NCBI GenBank assembly: GCA_025345505.1
Contig: JANVCC010000020.1
Coordinates: 50,758,401 to 50,822,400 of the forward strand
Direction: 5' to 3'
Source: Todiramphus chloris collaris
Lineage: Eukaryota > Chordata > Aves > Coraciiformes > Alcedinidae
DNA: 64,000 nucleotides
Part shown: piece by piece, positions 11,056 to 22,744 of the stretch
Position numbering within the stretch: the stretch's first letter is position 1
Layout of the letters: each line of letters begins with the position of its first letter
Translations under genes and position numbers: made by a program
The notes under the pieces: generated by a model
Databases searched by the model: none
The model's input: only the letters and a program-made list of their open reading frames with translations
Told to the model about the DNA's origin: nothing

Positions 11056-13178
11056 CAAATGCTTGATTCCAAAGGCTTTTTATTCCTTTGTTGTGGTGAT
11101 CCCTGCAGAAATGGTAAAATAGAAGCTGATTACCTCTAGAGCATCCATGTGTTTGAAGAAATTTGTTTAAGAGTTAGTATTACACTGGTGAGGAAGAAAA
11201 GTTTATCCTGAACTGCAGATTGGTAGGTAAGATATGTAATGTAACATGGCAGAGGAAAACATGTGGAAACCCAGACTATCAATGCAGGTTTAAAGGGATT
11301 TAGTAGATCTAGACCTTGTCTCTTCCCTTCCCATAACAGGTGCAGGAATCTGGCAAGATGTGGACAAAGTCTTCTCTTTTTCACTATGGTGAAGAAGGGA
11401 CTTTGGCTTGGTCTAGGACAACAGTAGAGTATTAGTCTATGTTGTGAGGACATGAAAAATGATTTGAAAGTCCTGGGGTTCCTAGTAGGGTGCAGTTTAC
11501 ACCCTACACTTTATTCCCTCATGTCACAATCTAACCTTCATACAACAGTGTTAATATGAAATGTAATTTTTTTTTTTTATTCAGTACAGAGGAAGCAGCT
11601 GGTTCTTTGGTCTGTGTTTAGATTTGCATTGTGAGTGAGCCATCCCTTAGCTTGGTGGAATTTGCAAAACCAGAGCACATACAAGACTGGAAGTATCTGC
11701 TGCTCAGATGGAGGCACTGAGCACAGGAAGGCCACAATTTGTTTTGCATGACAAATTCATCGGAACTATAAAGCGTTTTTTTTTTTTAAAATAGGATTTT
11801 TAGAGAGTTAGTGTTTACATACACAATACTAGTCTGTATGCAGACAGAGGCTGGCATTGTGCCAAATGCCTACAAATTCAGAACCCCATCCTCAGCTGGT
11901 ACATATCACTGTAGCTCCATTGATTTCAATGAACTGGCGCCAGTTTACATTAACTGAGGAGCTGTTGCATTATGTGGAACGATTTCTTTTTTTCTCTTTG
12001 CTTTCATTTTTTGATGAAAAACATGAGAATATCAGTCCTGTTAGCTCAGAGGAGTCTTTATTTGGGATATCTACCTCTTCTTTCAGTGATACCTTTTCTT
12101 TTATTTTGATTATTCCTGTTCCTGTACAACTTATTATCTATTCATACTATCTTTCTAAAAGTAGGCTGTTAAGGGTGTCTTATGCTTCTTGACCTAGCCC
12201 TGTTGGACCCATATATAATTTTGTGGGTTAAAATCTTAGAGCTGTAGGGTAATAATTCCTTACCCTGTGATTAAAATATGCATTATATCATTGAAGTGGT
12301 ATTCCTTTCACATTTCTGTGATACATAAACATATCCCACAAAACAGCAATCAGATGGGTATTTTTGGTCATTTTCCAGGGGCTCATGGAAGCACTGGCTG
12401 AAGGGAGATTGCTGATCAAAACCAGTCACAAAAGATTCTTCTCCTAAACTTAAATTCTCTCAAGGCTATATATAATAAAAGGAAAGCTGCCTCAGGCTAT
12501 GATGCTGTTAGCTAAAATGGGTAATAAGGTCTGAAATAAGTTTTGTCACACAGTACTTTGTCCAAGACAAGTCCATTTATATTTATACCTTCTAGTCGTG
12601 TCCTTCCATTTAGGAACGGGTCTAACCTGGGAAAATATTTCCTTTACATAAATATTTGTTCATAGGTCCATTCTATGTCTAGTGGGTCTCAAAAGTGAGA
12701 AACTTTTCCTTCCTGAGTTGATGAAGCATTCTAATCTAGAAAACTGTGTGTAATTGCTTAAGGGACGTTTCATACTGTTTATGAATTTCTTTTTTTGAAA
12801 ACTTCTTTGGACTCTAAGGATCCCTTCTCAAAACTTTTTCTTCCCTAATTACTATGTTGCTGTCTCTTGTCCTTGAGAAGAGGGTTACTTTGGATTTCTT
12901 GTCTGCTATATGTAAAAATTCTGCTTTATCTTCATCTTTGCTGGAATTCTTTTGGACTCTTTCCAATTTTAAATGAACTTGTAGTAAGCAATCAGTGTTT
13001 GAAGATGGGCTTCATGTCTGATGTTGAATGAGTGTCTGAATTTTTCTTCCTAATCTTTTGTTACTTTCTTACCTACCCTGTATTTTCTCATGCAGTCATC
13101 TTGAGTCATGTAGCCACAGTCTGGCCAGATGTTCAGAAGAGCTCTGCTTCCATTTTGGCATTTTACTAAGTAGCCAGG
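11056..13178. other. Unique non-coding sequence
   Basis: No gene is supported. The stretch contains two T runs (about 11568-11579 and 11777-11787) and the ancient palindromic repeat at 11889-11963. The remainder is unremarkable AT-rich sequence. Confidence 0.55.
11889..11963. repeat. Ancient palindromic amniote repeat
   Basis: The left half begins ATCCTCAGCTGGT and runs to GTAGCTCCATTGATTTCAAT. The right half returns as a decayed reverse complement through GGCGCCAGTTTACAT to AACTGAGGAGCT. This palindrome (CCTCAGCTGGT...CCATTGACTTCAATGG...ACCAGCTGAGG) is one I recognise as widely dispersed in turtle, crocodilian and bird DNA. The match is by recall and I do not assign a family name. Its fold-back structure fits a MITE-like or hairpin origin. 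Confidence 0.6.
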
Positions 13179-13378
13179 TGTCATGGGTTAGGGTCAGGGC
13201 GGCCCCTTAGACCATAACAGATGCTCTCTGTTAACCCCCCCCTCCCTTCCCAAAGGGGAAGAGAAAGGGAATAAGGGATAGAGTCTCAGCGATTAGAAAA
13301 GGAAACTAGAACAGCTTTAATGAAAATCATTATAATAAATGGAATATATACAAAACCAGTATTGAACCCAACTCTCCC
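13179..13378 (-). mobile_element. 3' end of an ERV LTR, minus strand
   Basis: About 200 bp match the left end of the complete LTR at 40401-41216 at roughly 85-90 percent by eye. Both begin TGT-A-GG-TTAGGGTCAGGGC and share the C run, the 'GATTAGAAAAGGAAACTAGA' block and the 'ATACAAAACCAGTAT' block. In LTR sense (minus strand) this is the R/U5 end. It keeps an ATTAAA polyadenylation hexamer (TTTAAT on the plus strand at 13316-13321) and the CA-terminal end at 13179. Homology stops in a C-rich run at about 13378, so the U3 half is missing, lost by deletion or incomplete insertion. No internal retroviral gene flanks it and no target duplication can be identified. Confidence 0.85.
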
Positions 13379-13413
13379 CCCCCCCCACCCCCACCCACCC
13401 TGCTGTGTGTGTG
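13376..13413. repeat. C-rich then (GT)n low-complexity tract
   Basis: Eleven C followed by CCCAC units and (TG)5. It sits exactly where LTR homology ends, so repeat slippage or recombination in the C run may have caused the truncation. Confidence 0.7.
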
Positions 13414-16400
13414 TAATGAGAATTTCTGGGCAATGTAAACTCTTGAAAATTAATGTCACTTGCCTTAATTGGAGGGGAATTTTTTTGAATAGTGAGCCTA
13501 TATTAGGAGTTTCTGATTTTTCTGAAAATTCATGTTAGAAAATTTTTTACTATTATTACTTATTAACCTAGGGTATCAGCAGCCTTCTCTGAAGTGTCGT
13601 GTTTTCCTTAGAATTAAAAACATGGAAAGAAATTCCTAGATATAAGGAGGCATGGAAAAAAAAAAAATAACTGTTGACAACACAACAATTCATTCATTTC
13701 CTATCATCACAGGTCGTGTACTGTATTTTAACTTAAACAATAAGGCCATTGTTCATAGGGGAAAACAAGCACAGTTTATGTAAAGGTTAAAAGACCGAAA
13801 AGGTTAAAGGCTGGTTTGTTTTTGGCAAGCTATGATTTGCTTCTCTCAGGTGAAATGTGGAGGTTTCATGGTCTGGCAATTTGCTGAGATCTTTGCTGGA
13901 GTGCCTATGGAAGAGATGAGATGCAGCTGAGTTACTGTGACTCGGTTCTTTGCGATGGCCAATCTTGCCTTATTTTGTTCTCTTGTGCTATATCGAGCTC
14001 TGCTGTTTTCATTTATCTTGTAAATGCGGGGAAGGGACTGCCTCCTTCCTGTGTTTTTGTATGGTATCTTATTCTGTGCAAGCCAGATATCATCCAAAAG
14101 CCTTCTTTTCCTTCATAACTTTTTAATAGATACAAAAGAGGTTTTTCAGTGTTATTTGGATGCAAGAATCAAAATCCTTGGAATTTCAGTAGAAAACTGG
14201 CTGCTTAACTGCCCTTCAGAGTATCTCTTCTCTGCTCTTTTAGCTGCCAAACAGCTTGGGATGGGGGATTTTACTAAGTCACTATCTAAAGCCTGTCTCT
14301 TTAAAGGACTTGGGATCAGGACTTTTAGTTCCCCAGCCACTTGGATTTATCAGCATCTGAGAAGAATTGTGAGGATCACTCCACAACAGAAATTACTTGT
14401 GTCGCTACTGATAAAGTAGTATTAAAAGTTGCAGCAGTTCTAGCTGATTAGGTCTAATTAAGTTAAACTATTTTTCTCTTTAGAATATGCTGCAAATGAT
14501 ATTTTATAGACAGACTAAAGGAAACTTGTTCATTCAATACTGATTAATTCTGCATTGAAATTCCACAGTAGAATTTGGTATTCCTAATTAGAAGTGAGGT
14601 ATATTATTTAGTCAGAGGTGTGGCAGTTAAATGCAGTAATACTGATGTTTATGGTAGAAAGCACAATTTAATTGTATGCATATTAAAGAAATGTAGAGAA
14701 GACCATAAGCTACTGATTTGAAAATTTAGTGCTGATGTTGTTTATACAGTTGTGTCAATGCTACAATTCTGTAATTAAGTTTGCAAAAACAAGTGCTTAA
14801 ATTTTGTCACTATGAAGCAACTTTTTTTCTAAGACATTGAAGAGTCTAATTGTGCATATACATGTTTTTCAGTAGTTGCTTGTACAGCTTGGGTATTATT
14901 GGCTCTGACTTTTCTGCTCCACTGGGAACAGATTTCTCAGCGTTTCTGGAAGTCAGTTTGCACTACTCTAGGTACTCAAATAGGTATGGACAACTTGTGT
15001 GGCTTTCCAGACTTGGCTTAGCATCTGGATATATCCAGTCAGCTATTTACTTGTACACGATGTATTATAAAAATAAGAAAATGCACTGTTTAATATAGGC
15101 TGGTTTAGACTTGCAATCTTTCTCCTATCATGCAGAGTAGCAGTACAATGATTTCTTTCTCTTCTAGCTGTATTTCCCAAACAACAATGTTATGTCCCAC
15201 AACAGGTAAAAGCAGATAGCCAGGGATGTGGAGGCTGGTCTCTTTGCCAAAGCATGATGTGAAATTTCAGTATAATCCCACTGTAGTGTTCTGTTTACAC
15301 AGCCATACTGTCCTGGGACAGAGAGTCGCACAGATTGCAAGCATTCTTGCTATGAGGAATCTGGGTCTGACAGGAATAGCCGATTCCCAAAGCTCAGCTC
15401 TGTTTAGAAAACTGGCTCTATTATCTGAGATTATGGCAGAGAGCAAACACTCCTCCAGTTTACCATAGCTATACCATCAAAAGAAGCTTTCTTCTAGGAG
15501 TTTGAGTTAACAAACAGAGCACATTTCCCAGGAATGACCATTCGCCTCGAAGATGACGGGCACGATTGCAATGCTGTTTAAGTTGGTTTTACTTGAAATA
15601 GCTGCAGAGGAGGAGACAGCACAGCATGTGGCACAGAGGCTTCTCACCAGACCACATGAGCTCACTTGCACAGGGAGGTAGGCTGGCTGTACATATTTAC
15701 AACTGTATCTTGGCTAAGATTTCCTGATAAAAGAGGTTTTCAACGTGTGGACTTTCAGTATCCCAGTTTGGCACTGGGCTGCATCTCCACTTCATGGTGT
15801 AGGCCAAGCCAACTTATAAAGGTACCCTCAGAGCCATTTGCTAGCACAGTGCTATAGGGGACATGATAGCACACAAGTACCAGAAAAACTGTTGACTTAA
15901 AAAACCCAACCTTTTGTTGTAAAACATCCTCTTTCAAACTAAAACACTTCTGTTATTTATATAATTGAGCATGCTGGGTTTGGGGATGAGGGGAGACTGC
16001 TGTATATCAACACACTCCACATTTGAAGTATTGCCTTTCAGCCATATTTCTTTTGGGGAGTGATTACTTTGTTAGAATCATAGTTCAATGAAAATATGGT
16101 TCCTCTTAGCAGATGCTCAACCCCTGCATAGCAATTACTGTTTAATGTTTATTTTGCAGTGGTTACTGAGAACTGTTGAGTCACTGACATCTTTGTTGAG
16201 AGTCCTGGGTATTTTTTATAGTGCCATTTGATGAAGCCAAAATCTGATTCTCAATGTCTATTGTTTTTCATGGTCTCTTAGAAAACTCTTCTAAAAAAAG
16301 ACAGTATTAACTGGTTAGGGGACAGTTAACATGGCCAGACAGAAACACCAGAAGGGTGTGTGAATTCTGAGTGTTGTCTTCATACATGCAGAGGTGAAGA

Positions 16401-16826
16401 GACTGACACAGCATATACAGATAGGAAGCCTTAAATATATGCTAAGAGTGTATTTGTAATATGATCCTTGATAATTCTCTATTGCTTTTCAAAAATTACT
16501 AAATGAATGAAGACCCCACATTCCATTGTTTTATTGTGATGTTATGCCAAAATCCTTTGAAAAGGTGGCTTAGGATCCTAATTCATTTAACTATTGCTGG
16601 ACATGTTAGCCACTGTGCTAAGGGAAGAAGCAACTTGTAAGGCTGACTGAAGCAATCTGGATATAATTTTCATCTGTCACAGGGACTCTGTACTGCCTTA
16701 AGTCATGCAGAGGTTGCTTGAGAAAAGAATGTGAACTTCTGACTGGCGCTTACATTTTCAGTATTAGATTTTTTTAAATCGCTGCTATTTGTCATATAAG
16801 CCTGAAGATGCCTCTTTTTCTGCTGA

Positions 16827-16846
16827 TTTTTTTTTTTTTTTTTTTT
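16827..16846. repeat. T20 homopolymer
   Basis: Twenty consecutive T followed by CCCC. It could be an old poly(A) tail in antisense, but no retrocopy can be recognised beside it. Confidence 0.85.
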
Positions 16847-19800
16847 CCCCTGAGATGATTAACTAGGTATCTGGCCATGGCCAGCCCTGCTTGACTCTTA
16901 ATGTTCCCACCAATTTAAAGACTCATGACTCGGCTCCCCTTGCAGGTGCTAGGGCCCAGCTTCCCTGTGTGGACAGGGACTCCCCTCAAAGGCATGAGAG
17001 AGATGACTGTTCAGATTCAGATATCTGTTTGCTGGTGCCTCTGGAAGTTTCTAATGGAAGTAAATAGTAAGTAAATGGTGTAGTGGGTATGAGATGATTA
17101 CTCATATGGTTCTTTCCATTTCCTACCCTTGATTCCCTAATGTGCATTCTTGTGTCAAGAACTACTGTTGATGCAGCACCACAATACCACAGATTTTTTT
17201 AAAAAGGGGGTGGAACAAGAATCAATTAGATGCAATTATAATTACAGTCTAGTGACTGCAAGTTTGTCCTGGCTGATTAGACAAGCTGAATGAGAAATTT
17301 CTTGATCACAAAATTTTGTATCATACCACCACATGTACAATCCCTTGTTTACACAGAAACCTCCATATTATGCTTTGTTTATTTTAAAAATCAAGTCCTA
17401 TTTTTAAAATATAATGACATGCCAGTAAAACCAAAAGCAGCGTTGGCATAGTCATTCACTCACAGCCTCCTTTTGTTACCATCTTTTCCCCTGGCAAATA
17501 AAATAGAAAATCATGCCTTCTAATAGGTTCATTTGTAAACTCAGCGGATGCGGGCAAATGAGGGGCAAGTGAGGCATCTGCATGATCAGGATTCCTGACT
17601 TGTGAAAGCAGCTTTTTGGCAGTGGCAACCATGTCTTTGGTTTGTTTTGCTTTGGCTGGTCTCTAATAAGGCCTCAAATTTCCTCCTTGTTCTGGCTGCT
17701 GCTGAATTGCTGATGAGTCTGATAAGGTCATCTTGGGGTCATCTGGCTGAGGCTTATGGGAGCTTGGACTGTTCATACAGCCCAAAAGGACTGATCTAAT
17801 GTTTGGGTTTTTTTTTACCTGGTTCCCTTGCACAGTTCCAGTCATGATAATCTGTCAGATGCTGTTTTTGAATAACTCTTAGACATTTCTGGAGATTTGC
17901 AAATTAAGTCCACTGATATATTTCCCCACTGTGGTATCATCCATTCTTCTGTATTCCGGTCAAGATGTGGTGTCTTTCTGAAACGGACACTTGTCTGAGC
18001 TGGTCAGCTGTGGGATTGATGTTTGAGTCACTGGGTGAAACTGTATCACAGTGCTCTTCCACAGTGATATGGTTTAGGTTCCTTTGGTGCCAAGTATGAG
18101 AAGGCTTAGTGATGTTATTTTTAGGAATAGCTGGAGACTTGACACTAAGAAGTCTAAACTCAGCGCTCCAGAAAACATCCAGCAGGACCCCTCAAGGACT
18201 AGCAGTGCAAGCCTGGATCAGCCTGTGCTTTTAACATGCCTTAATAAGGATTACCTTGTAAAAGCTAATGTTCAACAAACCTGTATTTATGTATTGTTCA
18301 TTGCTTTCATTAATTTTTTTTTTTTAAGGGAGAGGAGTAAAAAAAAAAAACAAGAGAGATCTATTAGACTAAAGTGATTGTGTCCTTGCCCAGCTCCAGG
18401 TAGTGTGGGCATTTGCCTTGTGAAACAACCACACATTTCAGAGGCTGGCACAATATGATTGCTGTATTCAGCACCCTAGGCTTCTTGGAGTTGCTAAGGA
18501 CCATCCATTGAAAAGTAACAAGAGAGCATGAGAAAGTTTGTGGGTGTTTACAGGAATTTGCAAATTTCCCATTCATTTTCTATGAGAGAATTGCAAAGGC
18601 TGGCATTTCCTGACCAAAAAAAGGGGGGGAATACTAGGAGGAAAAAAAAGCAGTTGTCTACATCATATTGCTAATCATGTATTCAAAGTTGCAGGAGGTA
18701 TAGAAAGAAACTGAATAGGTCCATATGGATAATGGGACAGATAATTGTAAGTCTGCACATATGTCAGACTGAGAGCCGTGAGATCTCGTGGCATACACAT
18801 GGCTTGTATAGCTGTGGGCAACAGCTCGAACTCAGACTTCTCAGAGATTAGGTGGTCTGTGGCGTTGGCTCCTTCACAGTACTAGCCTTGGATGTTGAGA
18901 TTACATTCACAGTTCCCAAGTTCAAACCTCAGCATACTACACACCCACAGATTCCCACAGTTTTGTCCTACAAAATGTTTCCCTTAACAGAAATCTCCCA
19001 GTTCTCGTGTGCTTTCTTTTCCGAACAGCTTTGTTCTGAACAGAAGATTGAACCTAAAATGTTTTCCTGCCTATAATCAGGTCTCTCACGTGTTAAACCT
19101 GAAGTAAACAAGTATTACTAGATCCCAAACCCTTTGCTCTTTGTTGCAGCAGGACATTTACTGGAACTGCACCTCTGAATTTCATAGCAAACATCTCAGC
19201 CTTTTTTGCCTGCCCGCTTCAGTTGCTCTTCTGAAAATAGGCGAAGGTTTTGTTGCTGCAAGTTTATCTTCATGTGCATAACAAGTAGTACAAGGAAAAA
19301 AATTATAACACCTGTTCTCTTTTTTTACTCCTTTCTGCTTGTTTTAGTTTACTAAAGGGGCATATATTTAGTGATCAATCATAAGCTACAAATAATACAT
19401 AATTTGGGAACCATCAATTAATGATCATAGCTCATCAAGGCTCCTTTGTCACAGGTGAAATGCAGATGTAGGAGGAGGACCACATTGCTCTAAAGAGCTG
19501 GGAATCTTAGTAAACAAAGTAGAGAGAGGATGGTTTGGAAAGGGAAACCAAGTCACAAAGTAGTGATGAGTGCTACAGAAGAATTGGCAGTAGACATCTA
19601 AGTCTTACTTGTGAAACTCTTCTGCCTCTGTGTATTTTCCATGTGACTTCTTTGCCCATGTGTTTAGTTGAGTGGATCTTGTTCTTTGTGAAACATTACC
19701 CTGGCTCAGTTTAAATACGTGTATAGTCCTACTGGCTCTAAAGAGACTTCTTATATGACTACAGTTACGAACCACATGTATGTGCTTTGTTGGACTGGAG

Positions 19801-20674
19801 TTTGTTATACATGTTACAGCAGTAATTAGACTTGCGCAAAATCAGGAAAGAATACTTAGTTTATCCACAGCAAATAATTCAGCAAGTCTGTCACCAATGT
19901 TCTTCTGCTCTGTATAGATATTGCTCACAGTAATTCATCTTTATGGAAAGAGCCCATCAATAAAGGCTACCCATTCTTTCCCAGTGAAGACCACCAATCC
20001 TTCAGTTGTCATGACTTCTCTAAGCCCATTGTTCCTTACTTCCTTTCTCATATAATAATTCTGACTTCCATGACCTTTCCGTCTGCTACTCCAACATGGG
20101 TTTTAGAGCACCTACCACAGAAACAAAGCTGAATCCCAATGATTATTGGTCTTCATTCCTTTCACCCTAGATGGAGCTGTATTTTCCTTTCACACCATTT
20201 CCGTTTAGACTTTCTTTTCCAATTCCTTTAAATTGTCCGCCGTCTCGGCTGCCGGGTTTACAAAGGCTTCTTGTGCTGTTACTGTGGTTTTCTCACACCC
20301 CTCTGAAAGCCACAAGGTCAAAACAATACTTCTAATCTCATTTGAAATCCCTTGTGTATGTTGTTTAGTTATGTTTTTGTGCCAGTTTTCTTGACAGATT
20401 TTTGCTTTTAAATAGGGGTTGCAATTTCTTCTCAGAGGTTGAAGATCTGGCTTCATAGAAATCAGTAAAAAGCTTCCATTACCTTCAGTCAGGACAGGAT
20501 TTTGTTCAGGTTCCTGAAAGAAGAAAGATTGTTATTACTTCTTGTAATTGTTATTACTTCATCTCTAGATTTTTAGTAGACTGTATAGAAGTTTAAGAAA
20601 TGTGAAAAAAAATTCTAAGAGTGAGTACAGGTAGGAGAAAGTTTTCTTTTAGCCTGTATCAGAAGGATAGGATG

Positions 20675-20853
20675 AGTTTGGTTGGGTTTTTCTTTGTTTT
20701 GTTTTTGGGTTTTTTTGATTGGTTTTGTTGCTGGTTTTATTTTGTTTTGTTGATTTTTTTGTTTGGGTTTTTTTGTGTGTGTGGTTTTTTTGGTTGGTTG
20801 GGTTGGGTTTTTTTTTTTTTTGTTTGTTTCTTTTTGTTTTCTTTTGTTTTTCA
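20675..20853 (+). repeat. Long G/T-only tract
   Basis: For about 180 bp the plus strand is almost entirely T and G, with only a few A or C, in irregular TTTTGTTTGGG-like units. The section around 20790-20810 contains GGTTGGTTGGGTTGGG, a candidate two-layer G-quadruplex. It ends in TTTTTCAG, which resembles a splice acceptor. The overlapping open frames on both strands are compositional artefacts (F/L/W/G on one strand, K/N/T/Q on the other). Confidence 0.8.
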
Positions 20854-22400
20854 GATGTAGTGAACCACAAGGTTGGGCTTTTTTAGCTTTAAATAGTATG
20901 TTTGTTTTTTCTGCTATTCTGCCATCCTTATTTACACTGAGTGTGTTCCAAATGCCTCTGAAGTTAGTGAAAACACTCCCATGGAACTCAGCAAACTTCT
21001 ATCAAATACACGTTATTGTTTCCCTACTCTGCATGAAGTAAAAGGGAAAACAGAAGGGCTACCTGTGGCATAAAATACTGTTCATTTCAAAATCCAGAGC
21101 AGCTTTCCTTCCTCCTGTGCTGTTTACTGTCTCATTTGAGGGAAACTGATTTACAAGGATGTAACAATGCGCTGCCTACATGTGCTTCAGTATCTGCATG
21201 AACCTGCAATCTTAATTTTAATACTAATGTCAAAGAGTTAAATACACATTTTTCTGGTTCTTGTAAAAAGCAGAAGGCAATAAAAGCCCAATTACATTAA
21301 AGAATAGCATTTTTTACTGTTTTGGGCTTCAGTCTGAATTTGCTGCATTTTTAGCATTGTTTTTGTCTAATACTTCTGTATAGAATATGTAGATTGCAGT
21401 CAAGTTTACATCTTCATCTGAACTATGCAGAAGAAATTTCAGAAGTGATGCTTTGAGTGCAGAAGGAGGTAGAAAACAGTGGTGGGAAACAGCTCCATTT
21501 TTTTCTAATATACTGTAGAATTTCCAATAATACCATAGATATTTTGGATGCTTGTCAAAAATTGTATTGTGAGAAAATAAGGCATTGTCATTGTGAGATA
21601 TCCCTGTAAACATGGACAAGACCAGGTGAGGAATTTTAAAAATAAATAAATAAATAGAACAGCTATTTGGCAAGACTGCTCTTTTGTAACAGGAAACTTA
21701 TTTCTAACTAGAGCTGTGTATGAGACACCAGGCACTCCAAGTTGAATTTGTTGCACTAACTGTGCCCCAGGGGGTTGCTGACCAGTTAGGAGGATCAACA
21801 GAAGAAACAATAAAGCATTTTTATTAGCCTTAAAGTCAGACCAGTGGGAATTTTTCAGACAAGGGCCTACCCTAGAGCTTTTTCATAAACTCACTTCCTC
21901 CAAAGTATTTGATAACAAGAGAAATAAAAATAATCAAAAGAAGGGGGAGGAAGAGCGAGAGAAAAACCTACCATTTGTTAATTAGACAGTCAGATGTTTT
22001 GGAAATGTCAAAATTTGGCAGCTCCATGCCATTTCTGTCAGTCATTGGGTATAAGTGGTTGTGGACATGTCTCTATGTCAGGAAACAATATGAACAGGAT
22101 GAAGTTTGTACATACGTACACTGCTGTTTGAACCTGAACTGTGTTTTCTCCATGACTTGCCACCTCATTGTGATTATTGCATTCAAAAGTCTCAGACAAA
22201 ACAAAGGGACCATGCAAACATCTCTTGAGAGACAAGTATTTCATCTGGAGAAATGCTTTGAGTTATTAACTACATGTGATGTTCTCAGTGGTAGTGCTCT
22301 ATCTGCTGCTGTCAGACAAAATACTTTTTTCAGTTTCTCTCACTGTCCAGGAATGTTGCAACAATGGAGGTAAGGGATAACTGCCATTAGCTTATGTGCA

Positions 22401-22744
22401 GGGCGTGTAGAAGCTATCTAACAAAAACTGTTAATAGGAATAAAAATATTAACACGTGTTGAATTAAGGAAGAAAGTAGCTCTTATTAAGAGAGAAATTC
22501 TCTATCCCTGTGCATTCCCTTCTGAAATGCCCATGTAATGCTGAGATCATGGTCCTGCCTTGACTCCTAAGTCCTCTTCAATGGCTTAACTACAGTAGAG
22601 TGTAAGTTAGGCTGACAATTTTCAGGTGCCTTTATGGAAATTGACAATGGAAAAACAGAGGAAAAAAGTACATGGTTCAAAAGTGTCTGTTGATTTGGAA
22701 TCTAAAGATTCCTAGTTTAAGGATGCTGAGATACTTAGTGCAAG
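22401..22744 (+). repeat. Direct duplication, copy 1
   Basis: This segment of about 344 bp recurs at 24213-24542 in the same orientation, about 1.8 kb away, with roughly 95 percent identity by eye. It runs from GGGCGTGTAGAAGCTATCTA to GATACTTAGTGCAAG. It differs from copy 2 by about 15 substitutions and two small length changes, near the GTGTTGAATTAAGG block and the CTGTTGATTTGG block. Neither end shows terminal inverted repeats, a poly(A) tail or a target duplication. It has no convincing coding frame. Confidence 0.9.

Larger units (their letters stand above)
13414..22400. other. Unique non-coding sequence
   Basis: No gene is supported. Open frames up to 131 codons (14024-14419 plus strand) and 154 codons (21909-22373 plus strand) have no recognisable motif and no credible gene setting. 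Features visible are A runs near 13658, the T20 run at 16827-16846, short T and A runs near 18310-18350, the G/T tract at 20675-20853, and (AATA)n at 21643-21656. Confidence 0.55.

Noticed and set aside
14024-14419. 131-codon open frame on the plus strand
   Set aside because: No motif, no signal for transcription, and a competing frame on the opposite strand. Not supported as a gene.
20621-21041. Phe/Gly-rich and Lys/Asn/Thr-rich open frames on opposite strands
   Set aside because: Purely the result of the G/T-only tract, which lacks stop codons in several frames.
21909-22373. 154-codon open frame on the plus strand
   Set aside because: The longest frame in the window, but it starts at an alternative codon, has mixed composition and no motif. 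Part of it overlaps an equally open frame on the other strand. Treated as chance.
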